DNA from: Candidatus Kuenenia stuttgartensis
GTDB taxonomy: Bacteria > Planctomycetota > Planctomycetia > Pirellulales > UBA1268
Length of the DNA: 37,460 nt
Direction of reading: 5' to 3'
Assembly (NCBI GenBank): GCA_945870505.1
Contig: CAMBSN010000022.1
Coordinates: 1 to 37,460, forward strand
Part shown: positions 1-8,519 of the stretch, piece by piece
Position numbering within the stretch: position 1 is the stretch's first letter
Layout: every line of letters begins with the position of its first letter
Made by a program: the position numbers and the translations under genes
The notes under the pieces: model-generated
The model's input: only the letters and a program-made list of their open reading frames with translations
What the model was told of the DNA's origin: nothing
Databases searched by the model: none

Positions 1-108
1 GGGATGGCGACCAATGATGGTCCGGCCCTCGGCCAGCGGGAACCGAGTCACGCGACGGCCGGCGGTGACGAGATCGAGAAATGGCACGGGGCGAGAAGCC
101 GGTGGCAT
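1..108 (-). CDS. FHA-domain protein, N-terminal fragment (runs off left edge)
   Basis: The minus strand from an ATG at 108-106 reads 36 codons without a stop to the window edge. Residues 19-36 (RVTRFPLAEGRTIIGRHP) match the opening of a forkhead-associated domain: a beta strand ending in a basic-hydrophobic run, a glycine turn, then the I-G-R signature in which the Arg contacts phosphothreonine in known FHA folds. A GTG at codon 8 is an alternative start. No clear Shine-Dalgarno sequence is visible before either start. The rest of the protein lies outside the window, so partner domains are unknown. The call rests on one short motif plus an open frame. Confidence 0.5.
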   Translation of the reverse strand, partial: MPPASRPVPFLDLVTAGRRVTRFPLAEGRTIIGRHP

Positions 109-214
109 TGAGGGAACCGTACGAAATCGATCGATTCGCAGGGACCACCGTGGCGGAGGATCCGGAATTGCCCGACGCGACCGCCGCGGGTAATCTGCGA
201 GCTCCAACGCACGT

Positions 215-285
215 TGGGGAATGGTGTAACGGTAGCACGACTGGCTCTGAACCAGTTAGTCTAGGTTCGAATCCTAGTTCCCCAG
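215..285 (+). tRNA. tRNA-Gln (anticodon CUG)
   Basis: A complete cloverleaf can be drawn. The acceptor stem TGGGGAA (215-221) pairs with TTCCCCA (278-284), with discriminator G285. The D-arm lies at about 224-238. The anticodon stem ACTGG/CCAGT (240-244/252-256) holds loop CTCTGAA, giving anticodon CTG at 247-249. The T-arm CTAGG-TTCGAAT-CCTAG occupies 261-277. The 3' CCA is not encoded (TTTTAA follows), so it must be added enzymatically. It decodes CAG. Confidence 0.96.
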
Positions 286-304
286 TTTTAACCCTCACGT
301 TTAG

Positions 305-472
305 CCCTCACGCGCCGGGGGGCTTGGTCGGCGGTTTCTGAGACTACGTCCTTCTCCCTCACGCGCCGGGGGGCTTGGTCGGCGGGTGGTAGCGGCGCCC
401 CAAGTCGAGCCGGCGGGTGGAAGCAGCGTCCGGTTTTCTTCGTCCCTTCGCTTCCGCCTCACGCGCCGGGGG
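305..472 (+). repeat. Short direct repeats in the leader of the cyclase gene (family D)
   Basis: A 30-bp sequence beginning CCCTCACGCGCCGGGGGG occurs at 305-334 and again, identical, at 356-385. A shortened copy of its first 16 bases (CCTCACGCGCCGGGGG) lies at 457-472. A related GGCGGGTGG-type motif recurs at about 381-389 and 412-420. The repeats fill the space between the tRNA and the cyclase start. No coding capacity is evident here. Confidence 0.75.
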
Positions 473-488
473 CCCGTCCCATTCCCCT

Positions 489-1568
489 ATGACGGCCCCG
501 ATTCATCGCGTGCTGCTGATCGACGACCAGGCCATGATCGGCGAGGCGGTTCGCCGGCTGCTCGCCGACCAGACCGACGTCGCCTACGACTTCTGCCGCG
601 ACTGGACGCAGGCCGTTGATGCCGCGACCGCCTTCCAGCCGACCGTGATCCTCCAGGATCTGATCATGCCCGGGATCGACGGGCTGGAGATGGTCGGCCA
701 CTTCCGCCGCAATCCCGCCACGGCCGACGTGCCGATCATCGTGCTCTCGGCCCGCGAGGAGCCCGTGGTCAAGGCCCGCCTGCTCGACGCCGGAGCGAGC
801 GACTACCTGGTGAAACTGCCGGATCAGGTCGAGCTCATCGCCCGGATCCGCGTCCACTCCGACGGCTACCGCAGGCTGCTGGAGCGAAATGCCGCCTTCG
901 CCCAGCTGGAGCAGTCGCTGGCCGAACTCGGGCGGGAGCGGGAGAAGTCGGAGCGGCTACTCCACAACATCCTCCCCGCCACGATCGCGGAACGGCTCAA
1001 GAACGGCGAGGCCACGATCGCCGAGAGTTTTTCCGACGTGACGGTGCTGTTTGCCGACCTGAGCGGGTTTACGGAGTTCTCCGAGCACGTCGATCCCCAG
1101 CAGGTGGTCGGCCTGCTCGACGAGATCTTCTCCACGTTTGACCACCTCGCCCACGCCCACGGCGTCGAGAAGATCAAGACCATCGGCGATGCCTACATGG
1201 CCGTATCGGGCCTCCCGGTGCCGCGACCCGACCACGCTGAGGCGATGGCGGTGATGGCGATCGGGATGCAGGACGCATTTCGCAGCGTGATGCGAAACCG
1301 CGGCCTTGCGCTCGAACTCCGCATCGGCATGCACTCGGGCCCGGTGGCGGCCGGCGTGATCGGCCGCCAGAAGTTCACCTACGATCTCTGGGGCGACACC
1401 GTGAACCTCGCCAGCCGGATGGAGTCGCACGGCGAGCCGTCGCGGATCCACGTATCGCCGACAACCCGAGCGCTGCTTGGCGACGCCTTCCGGTTTGCCG
1501 ACCGCGGCGAGGTGACCGTGAAGGGCCGCGGCACGCTGCACACGTTTTTTCTGCTCGGCCGCGCCTGA
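489..1568 (+). CDS. Response regulator receiver - adenylate cyclase (class III)
   Basis: The 359-aa protein starts at ATG 489, immediately before the first receiver strand; the open frame extends upstream through repeats that do not look coding. Residues 7-120 form a CheY-like receiver with acid pair D12/D13, phospho-acceptor D57 (in QDLIMPGIDG), S87 and K109. A charged helix (about 130-160) leads into a class III nucleotide cyclase domain (about 180-357). Metal-binding aspartates are D190 (FADLSGFT) and D234 (IGDAYM). K230 and D299 are the purine-selecting positions typical of adenylate rather than guanylate cyclases; N306 and R310 are the transition-state residues. All catalytic residues are present, so it should make cAMP in the cytoplasm under phosphorelay control. 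No histidine kinase is adjacent, so the cognate partner is unknown. Confidence 0.93.
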   Translation: MTAPIHRVLLIDDQAMIGEAVRRLLADQTDVAYDFCRDWTQAVDAATAFQPTVILQDLIMPGIDGLEMVGHFRRNPATADVPIIVLSAREEPVVKARLLDAGASDYLVKLPDQVELIARIRVHSDGYRRLLERNAAFAQLEQSLAELGREREKSERLLHNILPATIAERLKNGEATIAESFSDVTVLFADLSGFTEFSEHVDPQQVVGLLDEIFSTFDHLAHAHGVEKIKTIGDAYMAVSGLPVPRPDHAEAMAVMAIGMQDAFRSVMRNRGLALELRIGMHSGPVAAGVIGRQKFTYDLWGDTVNLASRMESHGEPSRIHVSPTTRALLGDAFRFADRGEVTVKGRGTLHTFFLLGRA

Positions 1569-1601
1569 TCAGGCACACTCGCGCCTCGTCGCCACGGCAT
1601 T

Positions 1602-1632
1602 GCCCGCGGCCTTACGGCCGGTCGGCTTTCAC
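1602..1632 (+). repeat. Family C repeat, copy 1
   Basis: A 31-nt sequence containing the hairpin CGGCC-TTAC-GGCCG followed by GTCGGCTTTCAC. It recurs at 19932-19962 with one difference, inside the hairpin loop (TTAC to TCAC). Here it lies just before the family A element, downstream of the cyclase gene. Confidence 0.7.
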
Positions 1633-1649
1633 GGCATGGGAATCGGCGA

Positions 1650-1781
1650 GGGGCTGCCCGTGCCCCGGGAGCCGGCGTTGCTGACGAGCGAAGCCATGGA
1701 TGGCGGAGCGAAGTCAGCATCGAGCGAGTGAAGCCCAGGATGGGCGAAGCGAGCGTCCGGCGACGGGGCACGGGCAGCCCC
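1650..1781 (+). repeat. Family A structured repeat, copy A1
   Basis: A 132-bp element bounded by a perfect 17-bp inverted repeat: GGGGCTGCCCGTGCCCC at 1650-1666 and its complement at 1765-1781. Inside are a GCTGAC/GTCAGC stem (1680-1685/1713-1718) enclosing GCCATGGATGGC, and a GCCC-AGGAT-GGGC hairpin (1733-1745). The latter sits in the position of the 9-5-9 hairpin of the other copies but has three central mismatches. GTCCGGCGAC precedes the right arm, as in the other copies. It sits between the convergent 3' ends of the cyclase and corA genes. Confidence 0.85.
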
Positions 1782-1801
1782 GAGCGCCGGCGTGAATCGG
1801 A

Positions 1802-1849
1802 CACAGGTTGCCAACCTGTGCTACGTGATTCACAGGTTGGAAACCTGTG
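1802..1849. repeat. Family B palindromes, two copies
   Basis: CACAGGTTGCCAACCTGTG lies at 1802-1820 and CACAGGTTGGAAACCTGTG at 1831-1849, each followed by CTACG. Each has 8-bp arms around a 3-nt centre. The first begins 20 bases after A1 ends. They end just before the corA stop codon and may act as a bidirectional 3'-end structure; no T-tract is visible. Confidence 0.85.
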
Positions 1850-1857
1850 CTACGGGA

Positions 1858-2958
1858 TCAGTGCCAGCGTTTCAGCCAGCCACGGCGCCAGAAAAACACC
1901 ACCATGGCCACCGTCGTCAACAGCATGATCCCCACCGCCACCAGGCTGCCGTAGCGGAAGTTGAGCAGCGGCATGTTCCAGGGCGACTCGGTGTTGAAGT
2001 TCATCCCGTAGTAGCCGGTGATGAAGGTCAGCGGCATGAAGATGGTGGCGATCACCGTCAGCACCTTCATCACGTCGTTCATCCGGTTGTTGATGCTCGC
2101 AAGGTAGATGTCGCGGAGGTCGCTGCCGATCTCGCGGTAGCCCTCGGTGAGGTCGAGGAGTTCCATGGTGTGGTCGTAGGAGTCGCGGAAGTGCTGCCGG
2201 GCGTGGTCGCCCACGAAGGCGGTCGGCTCGCGGCCGAGGGCATGGAGCACGTCGCGGGTCGGCCAGAGGGCGCGGCGGAGCGTCATCAGGTCGTTGCGGA
2301 CATCGTGGATCTTGCCGAGCAGGTCGCGGGAGGGATTGTCGAGGGCCTGCTCCTCGATCAGCTCGAGCGAGTCGCCGAACTGCTCCAGCACGGGAAAGTA
2401 GCCGTCGATCACGGCGTCGAGGAGCAGAGCACAGAGGTGGTCGGCCCCGAGCTGGCCGATCCGCGTGCGGCCGTGACGGATCCGTTCGCGAACGCTCGCA
2501 AACCCATCGGGCACGGTGCGATCGTGAAACGTGATCACGTAGCGGTCGCCGAGGAAGATCGCCATCGGGTCGGTGACGATCGATTCCCCATCAGACCGGG
2601 CCATCCGCACGGCGATCAGCAACTGGTGGCCGAAGACCTCGACCTTGGGCCGCTCGTCGGGGGTGGTCGCGTCTTCGAGGGCGAGGTCGCCGATCTCGAA
2701 GATCTGCCCCACCGCGCGGATCGTGGCGAGGTCACCGAAGCCGTCCACGTCGAGCCAGACGACCGGCCACTTTTCCCGGGCGATCGTGAGTTCCTGCAGC
2801 GAGAGGACCGGCGACTCGTGGGTGGTGCTGCCGTCACAGGCCGTCAACCGGAGGATCGTTGGCTGGCCGGCGGTGGATGCTGAGGTCGAGAACGCCACGG
2901 CCGGCGCGTCGTGATCGAACCGACGGCGGCGGCGACGGCGTTGTTTGCGGGATGCCAC
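1858..2958 (-). CDS. corA: CorA family magnesium/cobalt transporter
   Basis: The 366-aa inner-membrane divalent cation channel starts at GTG 2958-2956, chosen because GAGGAG lies 6 bases upstream; an in-frame ATG further upstream (3024) would overlap the divergent atp start and adds a non-conserved tail. The N-terminal cytoplasmic funnel begins with a basic run (RKQRRRRRRR). The C-terminus has the two CorA membrane helices, with the selectivity motif Y-G-M-N at 317-320 after the first and a basic tail (WRRGWLKRW) after the second. Length and layout are ordinary for the family. It is transcribed divergently from the ATP synthase operon. Its 3' end abuts family B palindromes. Confidence 0.95.
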   Translation of the reverse strand: MASRKQRRRRRRRFDHDAPAVAFSTSASTAGQPTILRLTACDGSTTHESPVLSLQELTIAREKWPVVWLDVDGFGDLATIRAVGQIFEIGDLALEDATTPDERPKVEVFGHQLLIAVRMARSDGESIVTDPMAIFLGDRYVITFHDRTVPDGFASVRERIRHGRTRIGQLGADHLCALLLDAVIDGYFPVLEQFGDSLELIEEQALDNPSRDLLGKIHDVRNDLMTLRRALWPTRDVLHALGREPTAFVGDHARQHFRDSYDHTMELLDLTEGYREIGSDLRDIYLASINNRMNDVMKVLTVIATIFMPLTFITGYYGMNFNTESPWNMPLLNFRYGSLVAVGIMLLTTVAMVVFFWRRGWLKRWH

Positions 2959-2994
2959 GGAAAGCTCCTCAGTCGACGCGTCACGATACCCGAC

Positions 2995-3011
2995 ACCACC
3001 CACCCGGTGGT
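2995..3011. promoter_or_regulatory. Hairpin just before the first atp gene, in the corA-atp divergent region
   Basis: ACCACC (2995-3000) and GGTGGT (3006-3011) form a perfect 6-bp stem around CACCC, ending 11 bases before the atpZ ATG. The GGTGG arm is the only Shine-Dalgarno-like sequence in front of atpZ, so folding could mask it. As DNA it is also an inverted repeat in the promoter space shared by the two divergent genes. No convincing -10/-35 pair was identified. Function is inferred only. Confidence 0.4.
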
Positions 3012-3022
3012 ATTCTCGACGC

Positions 3023-3247
3023 ATGGTCCGCGATTCCGACGTCTCTCCGGTCGGCGACGCGATGGTGTGGGTGTCCCGCATCATGGCGATTGGCCTGACG
3101 ATGTTCCTGCCCGGCGTGGCAGGCGGTTGGCTCGATGCCCGGCTGGGAACGAACTTCATCGGCCCACTCGGCTTCGTGGTGGGCCTGGGACTGGCCATCT
3201 ATTCGCTCTGGCGGTTGGCAACCCGCAGGCGGAGGGCCAGGTCGTGA
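3023..3247 (+). CDS. atpZ: AtpZ/AtpI-type small membrane protein of the ATP synthase operon
   Basis: The 74-aa protein has two predicted membrane helices (about 13-33 and 44-64), a G-G-W-L-D-A-R-L motif between them and a basic C-terminal tail. This pattern is typical of small AtpZ/AtpI proteins encoded before F-type ATP synthase genes. In other bacteria these are linked to c-ring assembly or Mg2+ handling; here the role is inferred from size, topology and position. It is the first gene of the operon. Its stop overlaps the GTG start of the next gene (GTGA at 3244-3247), indicating translational coupling. Confidence 0.72.
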   Translation: MVRDSDVSPVGDAMVWVSRIMAIGLTMFLPGVAGGWLDARLGTNFIGPLGFVVGLGLAIYSLWRLATRRRRARS

Positions 3248-3675
3248 CTCCTCCCGGGAATCCAATCCCCGCGTCGACATTCAAAGGCATGGCGGTCCAG
3301 GCCGCCGTGCTCGCGGTGGCCGCAGGCATCGCGTGGACGGCCGGGGCCGATCGTCCCGACCGGGCCGAGGCGGTGGGCTTTGCGGCGGCGGTATGCCTCG
3401 GTGGGGGTGTTGCGGGCTGGGCCGTGGCCCAGTGGCGGGGGGCAACGCCGGCGGCCCGAGTTTCCGCAGCCCTGGCGGTGGTCGCCCTGCGGATTTTCCC
3501 GGCCTTGGCGGCGCTCGGTTGGCTCCAGACGCCAGCCGGATCGCGGCTCCGGGAAGCCGGGGCAGGAGGGATGCTGGTGGCGTTCTATCTCGCCGTCCTT
3601 GCAGCCGACGTGATTCTGAACATTATTGGTTCGCACGGAAACGACCCGGCAGCGGGTTCGACGAGGGCGAATTGA
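3244..3675 (+). CDS. atpI: AtpI-like four-helix membrane protein
   Basis: The 143-aa protein starts at GTG 3244, overlapping the previous stop by four bases. Four hydrophobic segments (about residues 17-36, 43-66, 76-96 and 107-130) fit the ATP synthase I-chain topology. The body is Ala/Gly-rich with few conserved residues, so the AtpI assignment rests on position between atpZ and atpB, size and topology rather than on a signature. The known family helps assemble the c-ring. A gap of 92 bases separates it from atpB. Confidence 0.6.
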   Translation: MTPPGNPIPASTFKGMAVQAAVLAVAAGIAWTAGADRPDRAEAVGFAAAVCLGGGVAGWAVAQWRGATPAARVSAALAVVALRIFPALAALGWLQTPAGSRLREAGAGGMLVAFYLAVLAADVILNIIGSHGNDPAAGSTRAN

Positions 3676-3767
3676 CGCCATCGGGCCGCGTGCAGCACAC
3701 TCTCGGACCCGGGTGCGCTGTCGCGTCCGGCTCCCGCCGCAGGATCGTTCAGGAATCGCCGGCCATC

Positions 3768-4847
3768 ATGTCCGACCACAATCCGATCTATCACCTCAAA
3801 GACGCCTACTTCTTCGAAGTTCCCAAGGCTTTTTGGCCGCGCGCCTGGCAGACGCTCGACGACGTGCCGGCATTTCTCCGCGCACCGTACGAGCGGGACC
3901 ATCTGCCGATGCCGTCGGTCGCCGAGTTCAACGAGGCTATGGCGGGCAAGATCCTGATCCCGCAGCCGTTCGGCACGCTCGACAGCCTCTACGAGAAGCA
4001 GTCGGGCTTCTGCATCTCGAAGTACATGCTGCTGGAACTGCTGCTCGCCGGCATCCTACTGATGATCTTCTCGCGACTCGCCAAGAAACTGCGGACGGGC
4101 GAGGCTCCGAAGGGCGCGTTCACAAACCTGTTCGAGTCGATGATCCTCTTCGTGCGGGACCAGATCGCGCGGCCGGCGATCGACAGCCACGACCACGGCC
4201 ACGACGATCACGGAGCCGCACACCACGGCCACGAGTCGCACGACGGGCACGGCCACGGGTCCCCCGCTCTTGCCGGGGCCGGCGGCGCGACGGTCACGGT
4301 GCACCGCGAGGTCCACGATGGCGACCGCTTCGTGCCGCTGCTGCTGACGCTGTTCTTTTTCGTGCTCGGCTGCAACCTGCTCGGCATGGTGCCCTGGGCG
4401 GGCTCACCAACCGCGTCGTTCTCCGTCACCCTCGCCCTGGCGGGCGTGACGATGCTCACCGTCATCGTGGCGGGGATGCTGAAGTTCGGCTTCCTCGGCT
4501 TCTTTGCCAACCAGGTGCCGACGATGGATCTGCCGCTGCCGCTGGCGATCCTGCTCAAGCCGATGATCTTTGCGATCGAAATGCTCGGGCTGTGCATCAA
4601 GCACCTGATCCTCGCCGTGCGGCTACTCGCCAACATGGTGGCCGGGCATCTCGTGCTGCTCGGCATCATGGGCCTGATCTCGGCCGCCGCCACCTATTCG
4701 ATGGGACTGTGGGCGACGGTCACGGGGATCAGCGTTGTGAGCTGCACGCTGTTCAGCCTGCTCGAACTCTTCGTGGCGTTCCTGCAGGCCTATATTTTCA
4801 CGTTCCTGTCGGCCCTGTTCATCGGGGCCTCCGTCCACCAGCACTGA
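3768..4847 (+). CDS. atpB: ATP synthase F0 subunit a, with a histidine-rich insert
   Basis: The 359-aa subunit a forms the proton half-channels next to the c-ring. The C-terminal half carries the diagnostic helix LAVRLLANMVAGH with essential Arg R285, and the last helix pair (LLELFVAFLQAYIFTFLSALFIG). At 359 residues it is much longer than the usual 240-290. The extra length comes from an N-terminal extension (about 1-80) and a linker at about 135-185 holding a His/Asp/Gly-rich stretch (141-163) with ten histidines in 23 residues. That stretch lies between the first helix (about 86-101) and the second (about 188-208). The start is the first ATG after the atpI stop that leads into the conserved region. 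Confidence 0.95.
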   Translation: MSDHNPIYHLKDAYFFEVPKAFWPRAWQTLDDVPAFLRAPYERDHLPMPSVAEFNEAMAGKILIPQPFGTLDSLYEKQSGFCISKYMLLELLLAGILLMIFSRLAKKLRTGEAPKGAFTNLFESMILFVRDQIARPAIDSHDHGHDDHGAAHHGHESHDGHGHGSPALAGAGGATVTVHREVHDGDRFVPLLLTLFFFVLGCNLLGMVPWAGSPTASFSVTLALAGVTMLTVIVAGMLKFGFLGFFANQVPTMDLPLPLAILLKPMIFAIEMLGLCIKHLILAVRLLANMVAGHLVLLGIMGLISAAATYSMGLWATVTGISVVSCTLFSLLELFVAFLQAYIFTFLSALFIGASVHQH

Positions 4848-4993
4848 GCACCCGCCGACGACAAAAACCGCGTTTCGGAGAAACCGCCCTACACAGCCGC
4901 CGCGAAATCCCTAGAACATGAGCTCCGCGGCTGCTCGCCGGAATCACTTTCCCGACCCGCACAACCATCCTGTCCGTTCTTATTTTCCCGTAT

Positions 4994-5009
4994 CCGGGCA
5001 CCCGCCCGG
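4994..5009 (+). promoter_or_regulatory. Terminator-like hairpin before atpE
   Basis: CCGGGC (4994-4999) and GCCCGG (5004-5009) form a 6-bp stem with a 4-nt loop, followed by TCCCTTTTTCC. This resembles an intrinsic terminator or attenuator. It ends 11 bases before the atpE Shine-Dalgarno AAGGAG (5021-5026). A longer-range stem CAGCCGC/GCGGCTG (4894-4900/4927-4933) also lies in this 187-bp gap. Partial termination or mRNA processing here could set subunit c levels; this is inference. Confidence 0.45.
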
Positions 5010-5034
5010 TCCCTTTTTCCAAGGAGCTTGATTG

Positions 5035-5349
5035 ATGATCCGTTCGCTGCTCTCGACCCGCATGCTCACCACCGTCGCCGCTCTGGCCGTCGCGTTCCTG
5101 TCCGCCGACATGGCCAGCGCCCAGGAAGTTGCCGGCCGCTCGCTCATCGACCTGACGTCGGCGTTCAGCGTCGGCCTCGTCGTCATCGGTGCCGCCTACG
5201 GCATCAGCAAGCTCGCCTCGGCCGCCTACGAAGGCATGTCGCGGCAGCCGGAAGTCGCCGGCAGCATCCAGACGGCGATGATCATCGCGGCGGCCCTGAT
5301 TGAAGGCTTCACGTTCTACGCGCTGTTCATCTGCTCTCAGAAGGCCTAA
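5035..5349 (+). CDS. atpE: ATP synthase F0 subunit c, with a signal-like leader
   Basis: The 104-aa proteolipid of the rotor ring starts at ATG 5035, with AAGGAG 8 bases upstream; a TTG directly before it is ignored. Residues 1-30 look like a cleavable signal sequence ending A-S-A-Q. The hairpin follows: helix 1 (about 42-66), polar loop RQPE (70-73) and helix 2 (about 78-101) with ion-carrying carboxylate E90. The classical helix 1 Gly-x-Gly pattern is partly replaced by Ala/Ser (GAAYGISKLASAA), which may affect ring packing. No Gln in helix 1 and no Ser/Thr after E90, so the Na+-binding signature is absent and H+ is the likely ion. Intercistronic hairpins lie on both sides. Confidence 0.94.
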   Translation: MIRSLLSTRMLTTVAALAVAFLSADMASAQEVAGRSLIDLTSAFSVGLVVIGAAYGISKLASAAYEGMSRQPEVAGSIQTAMIIAAALIEGFTFYALFICSQKA

Positions 5350-5410
5350 GTCGTGCTTCCGGCAGGAAGCGGCCCCCGGGCACGCGTCTTGCGAAGGAAA
5401 ACCGTCCAGT

Positions 5411-5446
5411 GGATGGGGCGGGCGCCTCGTGCGTTTCGCCCCATCC
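5411..5446 (+). promoter_or_regulatory. Strong intercistronic hairpin between atpE and atpF
   Basis: GGATGGGGCG (5411-5420) pairs perfectly with CGCCCCATCC (5437-5446) around a 16-nt loop. It stands alone in the 212-bp gap between the atpE stop and the atpF start. Such a stem could protect upstream atpE mRNA from 3' exonucleases or cause partial termination, matching the high subunit c stoichiometry. No T-tract follows (CTCTGGGC), so classical termination is less likely. Confidence 0.5.
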
Positions 5447-5561
5447 CTCTGGGCAGGTTCGGGTTGGTTGCCGAAGTTGTGTGCGTGCAAACGCCGCTTC
5501 TCGAACGCGGGCAGCCCCCGACCCGATCGCCGATCACACCTGTTCGCTCGGAGTTTCTCTC

Positions 5562-6278
5562 GTGACCACCTCCTCGATCATCCGCATCGCTTGCCTCGCG
5601 GTTGCCGTCACCGTCGGCAACGCAACGCCGCTCCGAATCGCACACGCGGCCTCGCCGACCGCTGAGAGCGTGAGCGGCGACCACGGTCATGCTGGTGATG
5701 CCGGTCATGCAGAGCATGGCCACGCCCCGGAGATCGGCCACAACCCTCCGGCTGGCGTGGCCCAAAAGGACTTCGAGAGCCCTGCCTGGTTCCAAACAGA
5801 CCTCGCCGTCTGGTCGTTTGCGGTATTTCTCGGCCTGCTCGGCGTGCTCACCAAGTTCGCCTGGAAGCCGATCATGCAGGGGCTCGAAAAGCGCGAGGAG
5901 GGCATCGCCCGCCAGATCGCCGAGACGAAAGCGGCCAACGAGGAGGCCAAGCGGATGCTGGCGTCGTACGAGCGACGGCTCGCCGAGGCCTCCGAGGAAG
6001 TTCGCGGAATGCTGGACGAGGCGCGCCGCGATGCCGAGAGCACCAAGCAGTCAATCGTGGCCGAGGCCCGCAAGGCCGCTGAGGACGAGCGAAACCGCGC
6101 CACGCACGAAATCAGGCTCGCCAAGGACGACGCCCTCTCGCAGATCGCCGAGAAGGCGGGGCACCTCGCCGTCGAAGTCGCCGGGAAGTTTCTCCGCGAT
6201 AAGCTCGGTGCCGAAGACCAGGCCCGGCTCGTTCGTGATTCGGTGGCCAGCCTCTCCAGCCGGCCGAGCGTCAACTGA
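5562..6278 (+). CDS. atpF: ATP synthase F0 subunit b, with signal-like leader and His-rich segment
   Basis: The 238-aa subunit b is the peripheral stalk joining F0 to F1. It starts at GTG 5562, with GGAG 8 bases upstream (5550-5553). Residues 1-30 resemble a signal peptide. A His/Gly/Ala-rich stretch (40-60, six histidines) follows, then the membrane helix (about 78-99) ending K-F-A-W-K-P, and a long charged coiled coil (about 105-235) typical of b. Normal b subunits are about 155-170 residues; the N-terminal leader explains the excess. If the leader is cleaved, the His-rich segment would lie on the same side of the membrane as the b N-terminus. Confidence 0.92.
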   Translation: MTTSSIIRIACLAVAVTVGNATPLRIAHAASPTAESVSGDHGHAGDAGHAEHGHAPEIGHNPPAGVAQKDFESPAWFQTDLAVWSFAVFLGLLGVLTKFAWKPIMQGLEKREEGIARQIAETKAANEEAKRMLASYERRLAEASEEVRGMLDEARRDAESTKQSIVAEARKAAEDERNRATHEIRLAKDDALSQIAEKAGHLAVEVAGKFLRDKLGAEDQARLVRDSVASLSSRPSVN

Positions 6279-6317
6279 CCCACGGACACGAGCCCACCCA
6301 GCCCGGTTGACATTACG

Positions 6318-6934
6318 ATGAGCACCGCCACCGCCGCCACCACCGAGACAGGGAACGTCGACATCGCTGCCGACCGCGTGGGCAAGATTTACGCCCAGGC
6401 GATCGTCGAGGCTGCCGAGGCCGCAGGCTGTCGCCGCGAGGTTCTCGACGAACTCGGCTTGCTTGCCCGCGAGGTGCTGCCGAAGGTGCCCGAGGCGGTG
6501 GCCGTCTTCTCGTCGCCGAAGATCTCCGCCGAGGAGAAGGGTCGGATCATCGACCGGCTGGCCGGCAACCGGATGAAGCCCACGACCGTCAACGCCCTGC
6601 ACGTGCTCGCCCGCCATGGCCGGCTCGGCATGCTCGGCGCGGTGGTTCAGGCCGCTGAGCGGCTCGCCGACGAGCGCGACGGCAAGCAGCAGGCGACCTT
6701 CATCACCGCCGTTCCGCTCGACTCCACGGAGCAGAGCCGGATCGTCGGCGAAACCGAGAAGGCCCTCGCGGCCTCCCTCAAGCCGCGATTCGTCGTCGAC
6801 CCGACGATCATCGGCGGCCTCGTCGTCCGCGTCGGCGACACCATCTACGACCAGTCGGTCGCCACGGGCCTGACCCGCATCGGCGGCCGTCTCAACCAGC
6901 GAAACATTCACGCCATCCAAAACGGGGAGTACAC

Positions 6935-6947
<13 letters not shown>
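6318..6947 (+). CDS. atpH: ATP synthase F1 subunit delta
   Basis: The 209-aa protein links the b stalk to the top of the alpha3beta3 head. Residues 20-120 form the helical N-terminal domain ([14 protein letters not shown] start, [13 protein letters not shown] mid-part). The C-terminus carries the conserved [13 protein letters not shown] pattern. About 18 poorly conserved N-terminal residues precede the core. Its 3' end overlaps atpA by 13 bases (atpA ATG at 6935), so the two are probably translationally coupled. Confidence 0.94.
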
Positions 6948-8479
<1,532 letters not shown>

Positions 8480-8519
8480 GCACTCTCGTTCCGCAGCCGT
8501 ACGCTGAAAGTCACACATC

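Noticed and set aside
81-341. Small plus-strand open frame covering the tRNA
   Set aside because: It reads through tRNA-Gln and the direct repeats and has no ribosome site.
1650-1781. Family A as a classical insertion sequence
   Set aside because: No transposase frame fits in about 130 bases and no clear target-site duplication flanks most copies; a non-autonomous element remains possible.
5035-5349. Sodium-type ATP synthase
   Set aside because: AtpE has no Gln in helix 1 and no Ser/Thr next to the carboxylate, so the Na+ ligand set is missing.
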